From assembly GCA_021850325.1 (NCBI GenBank), contig JAJZMF010000047.1, positions 1 to 45,249 on the forward strand: a DNA stretch of 45,249 bases. The letters run 5' to 3'. Below the pieces are notes generated by a model, which did not search any database, was not told where the DNA came from, and worked only from the letters and a program-made list of their open reading frames with translations. Shown here in pieces: positions 14,077-21,794 of this stretch. Both the position numbers and the translations under genes were made by a program. Source of the DNA: Actinomycetes bacterium. Its GTDB lineage: Bacteria; Actinomycetota; Acidimicrobiia; Acidimicrobiales; Palsa-688. Numbering within the stretch: position 1 is the first letter of the stretch; each line of letters starts with the position of its first letter.

Positions 14077-16515
14077 ATGAGGTCCGTACTCCCTGGGTGG
14101 CGTCGGCCCAGGCGCCTCTCGGTTTGGCGGGCAGCTGCTCTGGCCGGCCCGGTGCTCCTGGGGCTCGTCACGGCCCCTGTCCTCCCCGCTCCGCCTGCCT
14201 ATGCCGATGTGATCACGGCCCCCTACGGGATCGGGACAGGCGCCGGCGCTGTCGGGAGCCTGCTCGTACTGCCCGGGGCGGCTGCACCCGGGGCCTGGAG
14301 CGACTTCCTGGTGAGCTTCGTGGCGACCTCGCCCATCGGTGACGGTGGCACTGTCGGTGTGACCGGCCAGGGGCCCTTCGTCGGAGCGGTGGCCGGGGTG
14401 TCTACCTGGGACAGCGCCGGTGACTGCCCGGCAGGCGCCCGGGCGTCGACTTTTGACAGCCACGGCGGCCTTGTGGTCCAGCTCGGCCCTCATTGCCGGG
14501 TGCCGGTCGGGGACCGTCTGTACGTCGAGTTCGGCGCTCAGGCACCGACCACAGCCTTCTCGCTGCAGGTGGTGACGAGCGCCAACCCGACACCTGCTGT
14601 GTCCGGGGCCATCCCGGTGACCGCAGGCCCGGCGACGGTCGTGGCCTCCTCGGACCAGGCCGGGGCGCCGTCGGCCTACCTGATGAGCGACATCCCGGTG
14701 CCGGCGGAGGCCGCTGGGGCGAGCACCCTGACCCTGGCCGCTACGGCGCAGAGAGGGACGGGCACCGTGGCGTGGTCTGCCGGCGCGGCCGGCTACATGG
14801 TCACCTATGTACCGCCCGGGGGTTCCGGAGGGCTCGACCCGGTGGTGGCCTCCTCGCCCACGAGCCGCCCCGGTGAGGTCGTCCTGCACCTGTCCCAGCC
14901 CCTGTCGGGTGGAGGCGTGGTGTGCCTGGCGGCTCAGGGCTCCAACCCGCCGGCGGGAACGGGCGACACGTTCTCGGTAAAGGTGGGCGACGCAGCGCCC
15001 CGGGCCGCCGCCGAGGGTGTCGACTACCTGAGCGCTGTGGGCTCGCCCAGCGTCCTCGTGGCGCCCGACGTCTCGGGTGCGGTCGCCCTCTACACCGTGC
15101 AGTTCGCGGCGTCCCAGGCTCTGACCGGGGGTGACATCGTCCTGAGCCAGCCCGAGACCGACTTCTCCACCGTCTCGGAGGTCACCCTCACCGACCGCAC
15201 GACGGGCATCAACTACCCCGTGAGCGGGGCCACGTTGACCTACGGTAAGGCGGTCGTCCCCGTGCCGACGGGCTTGGGGCCGGGCGACGTGGTCAGGGTG
15301 ACGCTCTCGGGGGTGGGCAACCCGCCTGCCGGCACGGTGACGGACTTCGCCGTTTCGACCTCCGCCGACTCGCTTCCCGTGTTCGCTCCGGCTTATGACA
15401 TCGGCCAGGCCGGGGACGTGGTGACGGTGAGCGCCGAGCCTTCGACCCCGGGAGCGACTGCCGACTACGAACTGTCGGGGCTCGTCGCCAGCGCCAACCT
15501 GCCGGCCGATGTGGGCACGATCAGGTTGAGCGCGCCGGTGGGCACGGTGCTGCCGTCCAACCCGGCCGACTACTACGTGCGTGACGCCACGACGGCCGGC
15601 AGCTCGGGTACGGCGGCCCTGCTCACCGCAGGGGGTGGTTCCGCCTCGGTCACTTTCGCCGTGCCCCAGGCGGTGGCCGCAGGTGACGTCATGGACCTGG
15701 TCGTCCACGACGTGGTGAACCCACCCGCCAGCGGGGTGTACACGCTGGCCCTGGGCGGCCCGGTGACCGGGCCGGCAACAGGCACCAGTACGTCGTTCCC
15801 TGCTGCCAACATCTCGTACCCCGACGGTTCGATCATCGACTTCGGGGGCACGCTGTACGTCATGGCCGGAGGTCACGGCTTCGGCGTGGTGACCCCGGCT
15901 CAGGCGACGGGCGTGGAGGCTGTGGACCGGGCCGGCGTGCTGCAGGCCCTCCCCGGTGCCTCCGTGCCCTCGGCGCCTCCGGCGCCCGGCACCCTGCTGA
16001 CCCCCTTCAACAGCCCCACCGTGTACGTGGTCGGGGCCGACCGCCTCCTCCACGGTTTCGCCACGCCGGCCCAGTTGCTCTCGGACGGTTACGACCCGGC
16101 CCAGGTCATCACCGTGCCCAACCTGGGGGGCCTCAGTGTTGGGGCGACGGCGGGCTCCCTGGGCATGGCGGCCGATGCCCTGTCAACGGTGTCCAACGGT
16201 GCCATCGTGACGTCGGGCGGCGCCTTCTACGTCCTGGCCGGTGGCCGGGCGTTCGCCGTGCCCAACCAGCTGGTGCTGGCCCAGGTGCGCGCCGCCGACC
16301 GTGCGTTGCCCCTAGCGGGCTACGTACCCGGCCTCCTCACGAGCGAGCCGGTGTCTGACGGCACGCTGGCCACAGTGGGCGGTGTGGTCTACGTCGCCTA
16401 CGGCGGCCAGTTCTACCCGGCCACTTCACTGGCCGAACTGCGGGCAGCCGGCTTTGCCGGCACCCCGTCCATAGTGCTGCCGAGCACGGGGGGCGTGAGC
16501 ATCGCTGCCCGCTGA
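14077..16515 (+). CDS. Secreted surface protein, paralog of the S-layer candidate
   Basis: This 812-residue protein has a signal peptide (VWRAAALAGPVLLGLVTAPV, cleavage near AYA/DVI). Two or more beta-sandwich repeats share a VxNPPAGxxxxFxVSTS or VVNPPASGVYTLxLGG end with the upstream paralog. The C-terminus has the same A-B-A-B module: DFGGTLYVMAGGHGFGV, SPTVYVVGADRLLHGFATP, SGGAFYVLAGGRAFAVP and GGVVYVAYGGQFYPATS. The B units end in QVITVPNLGG and PSIVLPSTGG. Codon use is less extreme than in the paralog, and a leaderless -10 box replaces the long leader, so lower expression is expected. It could be a minor coat component or share an anchoring mode through the conserved C-terminal module. 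No enzyme motif was recognised. Confidence 0.78.
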   Translation: MRSVLPGWRRPRRLSVWRAAALAGPVLLGLVTAPVLPAPPAYADVITAPYGIGTGAGAVGSLLVLPGAAAPGAWSDFLVSFVATSPIGDGGTVGVTGQGPFVGAVAGVSTWDSAGDCPAGARASTFDSHGGLVVQLGPHCRVPVGDRLYVEFGAQAPTTAFSLQVVTSANPTPAVSGAIPVTAGPATVVASSDQAGAPSAYLMSDIPVPAEAAGASTLTLAATAQRGTGTVAWSAGAAGYMVTYVPPGGSGGLDPVVASSPTSRPGEVVLHLSQPLSGGGVVCLAAQGSNPPAGTGDTFSVKVGDAAPRAAAEGVDYLSAVGSPSVLVAPDVSGAVALYTVQFAASQALTGGDIVLSQPETDFSTVSEVTLTDRTTGINYPVSGATLTYGKAVVPVPTGLGPGDVVRVTLSGVGNPPAGTVTDFAVSTSADSLPVFAPAYDIGQAGDVVTVSAEPSTPGATADYELSGLVASANLPADVGTIRLSAPVGTVLPSNPADYYVRDATTAGSSGTAALLTAGGGSASVTFAVPQAVAAGDVMDLVVHDVVNPPASGVYTLALGGPVTGPATGTSTSFPAANISYPDGSIIDFGGTLYVMAGGHGFGVVTPAQATGVEAVDRAGVLQALPGASVPSAPPAPGTLLTPFNSPTVYVVGADRLLHGFATPAQLLSDGYDPAQVITVPNLGGLSVGATAGSLGMAADALSTVSNGAIVTSGGAFYVLAGGRAFAVPNQLVLAQVRAADRALPLAGYVPGLLTSEPVSDGTLATVGGVVYVAYGGQFYPATSLAELRAAGFAGTPSIVLPSTGGVSIAAR

Positions 16516-16521
16516 GGCCGC

Positions 16522-16541
16522 GGCCCGCCGGGGCGCGGGCC
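16522..16541. terminator. GC hairpin between convergent genes
   Basis: GGCCCG (16522-16527) and CGGGCC (16536-16541) form a 6-bp stem with an 8-nt loop in the 30-bp gap between two convergent stop codons. There is no T-run on either side, so the assignment rests on position only. Confidence 0.3.
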
Positions 16542-16545
16542 CGGG

Positions 16546-17049
16546 CTAGGGGCGAGTCTGCAGGGGCCCGAAGCCCTTGCGCACATCGGGCGGGCAGTAC
16601 AGGGGGTGGGCCTGCAGGCTGGAGTAGTCCACGACCGCCCAGGGGAAGCGCTTCTCGTGCCTGTCCCAGTAGTCGTACTTGACGGCGGCCGAATCTCCTT
16701 CGCTGAGGCCAAAATGCCGCAGCTCGGTGGTGTTGCCCCCGTAGCGCTCCTCCCAGCCGATGCGCTCGGCGCTGGCGTGCACCTCGTCCAGGTTGCGACG
16801 CATGAGCACCACGAAGATCCCGGGTGGCGGGTCGTCGACGACGTCCTTCAGCATGTGCGGGGCCTGGACGACGATGTTGTCACGCTCGAGCACCTTGCGG
16901 AACAGCTCGCTGTCCTTTATGAGGAAGTGGGTCTCGTCCACGAACTCATGGCCGGTGTCGGCCGCGATCATCTGGGCGCCGATGCGGGTACCCGAACGCT
17001 GTGGCCCCGTCACGACTATGCGCGTGTGCTCCCTCAGGTGCTCGAACAC
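16546..17049 (-). CDS. Sulfotransferase-like P-loop protein
   Basis: This 167-residue protein has a P-loop-like phosphate-binding motif near the N-terminus (VVTGPQRSGTRIGAQMIA, residues 12-29), as in the PAPS-binding 5'-phosphosulfate loop of sulfotransferases. A second segment, FVVLMRRNLDEVHAS, resembles the region that binds the 3'-phosphate (R followed by D/E and S). It is short for a full sulfotransferase (usually above 250 residues), so it may be a minimal family member. The substrate is unknown. Its position among surface-glycan genes suggests sulfation of a glycan or lipid, but this is inference. The GTG at 17049 has AGGGG 6 nt upstream. The gene converges with the surface-protein paralog. 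Confidence 0.6.
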   Translation of the reverse strand: MFEHLREHTRIVVTGPQRSGTRIGAQMIAADTGHEFVDETHFLIKDSELFRKVLERDNIVVQAPHMLKDVVDDPPPGIFVVLMRRNLDEVHASAERIGWEERYGGNTTELRHFGLSEGDSAAVKYDYWDRHEKRFPWAVVDYSSLQAHPLYCPPDVRKGFGPLQTRP

Positions 17050-17136
17050 CTGCCACCCCTGGTCTTCCCGGTCTGTGTCGGCATTGCCCTCCCGGCCCCA
17101 ACCCTAGCGGCCCACCCGGCCCGGCCCGGGCGACGC

Positions 17137-18525
17137 CTACCCGCGGCCGGCCAGGCTGTCCCGGCCTGCCGGCCCCGGGCCGTCCGTCGCGGCTCGGGCG
17201 CGCAGCGGCAGGCTGACCACGAAGCGGGCGCCGCCGTCCCTGCTGCGCCCCACGGTCACCGTGCCGGCGTGGGCTTGCACCAGGTTGTGCACGACGGCCA
17301 GCCCGATCCCGGCGCCCTGGGTGCCCCGGGCCGCCCTGCCCCGGTAGAAGCGCTGGAAGACCAGGCCGGCCTCGTCGGGCGGCACGCCGGGCCCGGCGTC
17401 CGACACCTCGAGGATCCCCTGGTCGCCCCGGCTGTACACGGCCAGGTTGACCGTGCCGCCCGAGGGTGTGTACTTCGCTGCGTTGGCCAGCAGGTTGGTC
17501 ACCACCTGGCTCAGCCTGCTCGGGTCGGCCCACAGGGGGGCCGGTTCGAAGGACTGGCTGAAGCTGATCCCGGCCATCTCGAACCTGGTGCTGAAGCTCC
17601 CCGCCACGTCCGCCGCCACGTCGGCCAGGTCCACCTCGGAGCGGGCCAGCTCGAAGCCGGCGGCGTCGGAGGAGGCCAGGGTCTGCAGGTCGTTGACCAG
17701 GCGGCCCAGACGGAGCACCTCGTGGTGCAGGGACTGGGCCGTCTCCATGGTGAGCGGCCGGAGGCCGTCCACTATCGACTCGGTCTCGGCCTGCAGGACG
17801 GCGAGCGGGGTCCGCAGCTCGTGGGCCACATCGGCAGCCATGGAGCGCCGTATCTGCTGCTGGGCCTCAAGCGCCCGGGCCATGGAGTCGAAGGTGGCGG
17901 CCAGTTCGCCCAGCTCACCGGGAGCAGTGCCTGCCACCGGGGAGACAGGGTCGCCTCGGGCCAGGGCCTTGGCTGCGGCCGAGAGCCTGCGCACCGGCCG
18001 CATGAGCGCCCTCACCACCAGGAGGGCCCCCACGACGGCGGCCAGGGCGGCTGCCAGGGCCCCGAAGAGCAGGGCCCGGGTCAGGGAGGCCGCGAAGGCC
18101 CGGTCGGCCTGGCTCAGGCTCCCGGCCGGGAAGGCCAGCTCGACCGTGCCCACCTGGTGGCCGGCGACGGTGACGGCGCGCACCTCGGTCGTGGCGCCGG
18201 CCGGTAGCGGCGTCGTCGCCTCGGAGCGCACGACGTAGGTGCCGTCGGGCCTCAGCACGCTGAGGCAGGCATGGTGGGAGGCGGCCACGGACAGGGCACC
18301 GCGTAGGTCGGCCTGGTCCCAGCCCTGGCCCGCCTGGTAGGTGCTCGTCAGAAGGGAGCTCACCGCAGCCGCCGTTTCGCTCCGCTGCCCGGCGGCCAGG
18401 GCGACCATGTCCGAGCGCTCACTGTAGAGGGCGACTGACATGACCACCACGTCGGTGGCGAGGGCCAGGCCGACGAAGACCAGCATGACGAGCCTGCCCA
18501 AGCGGCCCAGGCGCCAGTCGCGCAC
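17137..18525 (-). CDS. Two-component sensor histidine kinase
   Basis: This 462-residue membrane kinase has TM1 at about 10-32, an extracytoplasmic sensor of about 115 residues, TM2 at about 148-172, and a HAMP linker. The dimerisation domain has phospho-acceptor H235 in VAHELRTPL. The ATPase domain has the N box NLLANAAKYTP, G1 DAGPGVP, F box FQRFYRG and G2 GAGIGLAVV, all intact. It starts 3 bp after the response regulator stop, in the same operon. The sensor carries HHAC (84-87), which could bind a metal. The divergent neighbour is a metal-transport ATPase, so metal sensing is a reasonable but unproven idea. The C-terminal 20 residues are a disordered Gly/Arg/Pro tail. Confidence 0.92.
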   Translation of the reverse strand: MRDWRLGRLGRLVMLVFVGLALATDVVVMSVALYSERSDMVALAAGQRSETAAAVSSLLTSTYQAGQGWDQADLRGALSVAASHHACLSVLRPDGTYVVRSEATTPLPAGATTEVRAVTVAGHQVGTVELAFPAGSLSQADRAFAASLTRALLFGALAAALAAVVGALLVVRALMRPVRRLSAAAKALARGDPVSPVAGTAPGELGELAATFDSMARALEAQQQIRRSMAADVAHELRTPLAVLQAETESIVDGLRPLTMETAQSLHHEVLRLGRLVNDLQTLASSDAAGFELARSEVDLADVAADVAGSFSTRFEMAGISFSQSFEPAPLWADPSRLSQVVTNLLANAAKYTPSGGTVNLAVYSRGDQGILEVSDAGPGVPPDEAGLVFQRFYRGRAARGTQGAGIGLAVVHNLVQAHAGTVTVGRSRDGGARFVVSLPLRARAATDGPGPAGRDSLAGRG

Positions 18526-18528
18526 CGC

Positions 18529-19230
18529 TCAGCGGTCCCTGTCCACCCCGAGGCGGTAGCCGAGGCCCAGGACCGTCTCCACCAGGACCGGGTGCGCCGG
18601 CTCCTGCTCGATCTTCTGGCGCAGGTTCTTGACGTGCGAGTTCACCGTGCGCTCGTAACCCTCGTACTCATAGCCCCGGACCAGGTTGATGAGCTCGTAG
18701 CGCGAGTACGGGCGGCCCGGGGTGCGGGCCAGGGTGAGCAGTATCCCCCACTCGGTGGGGGTCAGCTCCACCTCCTGGCCCCGCACGCTCACCCGGTGGT
18801 GCTCCTCGTCGATGACCAGGTTGCCCTGTCCGTAGGAGGCAGGCCCCCGTTCGGGTTGGCCGTTGGGCACGCCTCTGCGGAGTATGGCCCGGGCCCGCAG
18901 CACCAGCTCCCGGGGGCTGAACGGCTTGGTCACGTAGTCGTCGGCCCCCAGTTCGAGCCCGGCTATGCGGTCCTTCTCCTCCGAGCGGGCCGTCAGCACC
19001 AGCACCGGGGTACTGTCCACCTGGCGCAGTTCGCGCAGCACCTCCTCGCCTGGCAGGTCAGGCAGGCCCAGGTCCAGCACGACGAGGTCCAGTGGGCCCC
19101 GGCGGCTTATGGCCAGTGCCTCGGCCCCCGATCCAGTGGTGTACACGACCATGCCGTCGCGTTCGAAGTAGGAACGCAGCAGCTGGCGGAGCTTGTACTC
19201 GTCCTCGACGACCAGCACCGTTGCGACCAT
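18529..19230 (-). CDS. OmpR/PhoB-family response regulator
   Basis: This 233-residue regulator has a receiver domain with the acidic pair E9-D10, phospho-acceptor D53 in VVLDLGLPD, and the conserved Lys at 102 in DDYVTKPF. A winged-helix DNA-binding domain follows (ELTPTEWGILLTLARTPG, ERTVNSHVKNLRQKIE, VLGLGYRLG). It partners with the histidine kinase downstream (3-bp gap). The ATG at 19230 has GGAGGG 5 nt upstream and gives the usual N-terminus (MVATVLVVEDE). An in-frame start at 19272 would add 14 atypical residues. The gene is divergent from the P1B-type ATPase, so it may regulate both itself and that transporter. Confidence 0.92.
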   Translation of the reverse strand: MVATVLVVEDEYKLRQLLRSYFERDGMVVYTTGSGAEALAISRRGPLDLVVLDLGLPDLPGEEVLRELRQVDSTPVLVLTARSEEKDRIAGLELGADDYVTKPFSPRELVLRARAILRRGVPNGQPERGPASYGQGNLVIDEEHHRVSVRGQEVELTPTEWGILLTLARTPGRPYSRYELINLVRGYEYEGYERTVNSHVKNLRQKIEQEPAHPVLVETVLGLGYRLGVDRDR

Positions 19231-19281
19231 GGCGGCCCTCCAAGGGCTAGTCAACCACGAGTGCCCGCCCAAGCGCGCCCC

Positions 19282-19418
19282 TGCGGGGCCGGTTGGTGAC
19301 TTTTGGCCCTGTCACGGCGGTGCCGGGCCCTGCTCCGTCCGGGCGGCGGCCTTGCAGGTCGGGGCCTCCACGCGCTCTCCACCTGGCCTGCACCCGGGCG
19401 GTGTGCGGGGCCGGTTGG
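19282..19418 (+). repeat. Two direct copies of a 15-bp sequence in the divergent region before the ATPase gene
   Basis: TGCGGGGCCGGTTGG occurs at 19282-19296 and again at 19404-19418, 122 bp apart on the same strand. The second copy ends 9 nt before the ATG at 19428. Placed between a response regulator and a metal ATPase, it is a candidate operator. Chance similarity in GC-rich DNA cannot be excluded. Confidence 0.45.
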
Positions 19419-19427
19419 CTCCAGCTC

Positions 19428-21794
19428 ATGCCCGGACATCGCAGGCGCGCCCGGACCGGCCCCGGTGACCCCGAGGCGGCCCTACAGCCCAACCCGAGGC
19501 AGAGGCCGGCCGCGGGTTACCTGGCGGTGGCGCTCCTCGCCCTCTCGGTCGCCGGCCTGGCCGGAGGCGGGGCCATGTGGGCAGTCGGGCTCCAGACGGG
19601 GGCGCACTGGGCCTGGGCCGGCGTAGGAGCCTGTGGCGCGGCCTTCTCGCTGGGCGCGGCGCTCGATGCTGTGCGCCGGCGCCGCCTCGGGGTCGATGTC
19701 ATCGCCTTGTTGGCCCTGGTGGGGGCGCTGTCGGTGGGCGAGTACCTGGCAGGTGCCGTGGTCGCCCTCATGCTGGCCAGTGGCCGGGTGCTCGAGGCCT
19801 GGGCCGGTGCACGGGCCTCCGACGACCTCTCGGCGCTGGTGGCCCGGGCGCCCCGCTCGGCCCACCGCTACGAGACCGGGGGCCTGGTCGACGTGGCCGT
19901 GGGCCTGGTCGCCCCGGGCGACCGGCTCCTTGTCCGCCCGGGCGAGGTCGTGCCGGTCGACGGGCGAGCCGTCGGGCCAGCGGTGCTGGACGAGTCCGCG
20001 CTCACCGGTGAGGCGGTGCCCTGCGAGCTGGCACCGGGCGCGGACGTGCCGAGCGGCGTGGTGAACGCCGGTGGCTCCTTCGACATGGTGGCCACGGCGG
20101 GTGCCGACCAGAGCACCTACGCCGCCCTGGTCCGCATGGTCCGCCAGGCCCAGTCCAGCCGGCCTCCCATGGTCCGCCTGGCCGACCGTCTGGCCTTGTG
20201 GTTCCTGGCCTTCACCCTGGTCCTGGCCGGGGGGGCGTGGGCCATGGCCGGGCCGGGCCGGGCGGTGGCCGTGCTCGTCGTCGCCACCCCCTGCCCCCTG
20301 ATCCTGGCCACGCCGGTGGCCATCGTGGCCGGCCTCTCGCGGGCGGCGCGCCGGGGGGTCGTGGTGAAGGACGGTGAGGCCTTGGAACGCCTGGCCGCCG
20401 CCCGTGCCCTGCTGGTGGACAAGACGGGGACCGTCACCAAGGGCAAGCCCGTGGTCAGCCACGTGGCCACGGCGGAGCACATGACGAGGTCACAGGTCCT
20501 GGCCCTGGCCGGGTCGTTGGAACAGGCTTCGGTCCATGTGCTGGCCCGGGCCATCGTGCTTGCGGCCCGCCAGGCAGGCCAGGTCCTGGTCGTGCCCGAG
20601 GCCTTCACCGAGGTCCCGGGCCAGGGGGCCCACGGGCTGGTGGGGGGCCACGCGGTCAGTGTGGGCAACGCCGACCTGGTCGGGGTGCCCGTGCCCCCGG
20701 ACTGGGCCAGCCGGGAGCTCGCGGCCAGCGCCCGCGCCGGGTCGACGGCCGTGTTCGTGAGCGTTGACGGGGCGCTGGCGGGGCTGGTGGTCCTGGACGA
20801 CCCCATACGTCCCGAAGCCCCCCGCACGGTCCGCTCCCTGCGCCGGTTGGGCGTGGAGAAGGTGCTGGTGGTCAGCGGGGACAGGCCCGAGCCGGCACGG
20901 GCCATAGGTGCTCTGATCGGGGCGGACGAGGTGCTCTCGCGTTGTTCGCCGAGCTGCAAGCTGGAGGTGGTGCGTTCGCAGAGCGCCGCTCTGCCCACGG
21001 TGATGGTCGGCGACGGGGTCAACGACGCGCCTGCCCTGGCCCTGGCCGACGTCGGGGTCGCCATGGGGGCGGCCGGGGCCACGGCGTCCTCCCAGGCGGC
21101 GGACGTCGTGGTCCTGGTCGACCGCTTCGACCGGGTGGCCGAGGCCCGGGGGATCGCGCTGCGCACCCGTCACGTGGCGGCCCAGAGCGCCCTGGCCGGG
21201 CTGGGCATGTCGCTCGCCGCCATGGGCGTGGCCACCTACGGTGCCCTGCCTGCCGTATGGGGGGCCCTGCTCCAGGAGGCCATAGACGTGGCCGTCATCC
21301 TGAACGCCCTGCGCGCCCTGCGCCCCCAGCACGGGGCCCGGGCTGCCTCCAGCGCCGACAGCACCGTGCTCGAGCAGTTCCGGACCGAGCACACCGAGGT
21401 GGAGGAGGCCATAGCCGAGGTCCGGGCGGTGGCGGACTCCCTGGGCCGGCTGCCTGCGGGCCGGGCCATCGAGCAGGTACGCAGGGTACACGCCGACCTG
21501 GCGGAGCGGGTCAAGCCCCACGAGCTGGCCGAGGAGTCCGTCCTCTACCCGGTGGTGCGCAGGATGCTGGGCGGTGAGGACCCCACAGGGCCCATGAGCC
21601 GTGCCCACGCCGAGATCTGCCGGCGCATCGACGCCCTGGGCGAGCTCCTCGGGGCCCTGGGCCAGCGTGCTCCCGAGGCGCAGGAGGTGGACGAGCTCCG
21701 GGCCATGCTCTACGGGTTGCACGCCATACTCAGCCTGCACACGGCCCAGGAGGAGGAGAGCTACCTCTCGCGGGCGGACGAGCTACCGGCCTGA
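19428..21794 (+). CDS. P1B-5-type metal-transporting ATPase with fused C-terminal hemerythrin domain
   Basis: This 788-residue pump moves a transition metal across the membrane using ATP. Intact P-type landmarks are SALTGEAVP in the actuator domain, phosphorylation site DKTGTVTKG (about residue 330), and the hinge GDGVNDAPALALADVGVAMG. The intramembrane motif is ATPCPLILATP (about 286), that is TPC rather than the CPC of Cu or Zn pumps or the SPC of Co pumps. From about 644 to the end is a hemerythrin-like four-helix domain with a full set of likely iron ligands: H in RTEHTEVE, HELAEE, H in SRAHAEI, and LHAILSLHTAQEEE. TPC plus hemerythrin defines the P1B-5 group, for which Ni and Fe have been proposed as substrates. 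No N-terminal metal-binding domain is present. The start is uncertain: ATG 19428 or GTG 19293. Its end overlaps the convergent gene by 12 bp. Confidence 0.88.
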   Translation: MPGHRRRARTGPGDPEAALQPNPRQRPAAGYLAVALLALSVAGLAGGGAMWAVGLQTGAHWAWAGVGACGAAFSLGAALDAVRRRRLGVDVIALLALVGALSVGEYLAGAVVALMLASGRVLEAWAGARASDDLSALVARAPRSAHRYETGGLVDVAVGLVAPGDRLLVRPGEVVPVDGRAVGPAVLDESALTGEAVPCELAPGADVPSGVVNAGGSFDMVATAGADQSTYAALVRMVRQAQSSRPPMVRLADRLALWFLAFTLVLAGGAWAMAGPGRAVAVLVVATPCPLILATPVAIVAGLSRAARRGVVVKDGEALERLAAARALLVDKTGTVTKGKPVVSHVATAEHMTRSQVLALAGSLEQASVHVLARAIVLAARQAGQVLVVPEAFTEVPGQGAHGLVGGHAVSVGNADLVGVPVPPDWASRELAASARAGSTAVFVSVDGALAGLVVLDDPIRPEAPRTVRSLRRLGVEKVLVVSGDRPEPARAIGALIGADEVLSRCSPSCKLEVVRSQSAALPTVMVGDGVNDAPALALADVGVAMGAAGATASSQAADVVVLVDRFDRVAEARGIALRTRHVAAQSALAGLGMSLAAMGVATYGALPAVWGALLQEAIDVAVILNALRALRPQHGARAASSADSTVLEQFRTEHTEVEEAIAEVRAVADSLGRLPAGRAIEQVRRVHADLAERVKPHELAEESVLYPVVRRMLGGEDPTGPMSRAHAEICRRIDALGELLGALGQRAPEAQEVDELRAMLYGLHAILSLHTAQEEESYLSRADELPA

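Noticed and set aside
11958-16053. Two long minus-strand frames (11958-13850 and 13870-16053)
   Set aside because: They lie antisense to the two surface-protein genes. Their translations are Arg/Gly/His/Ala-rich without any recognisable domain, as expected for shadow frames in high-GC DNA.
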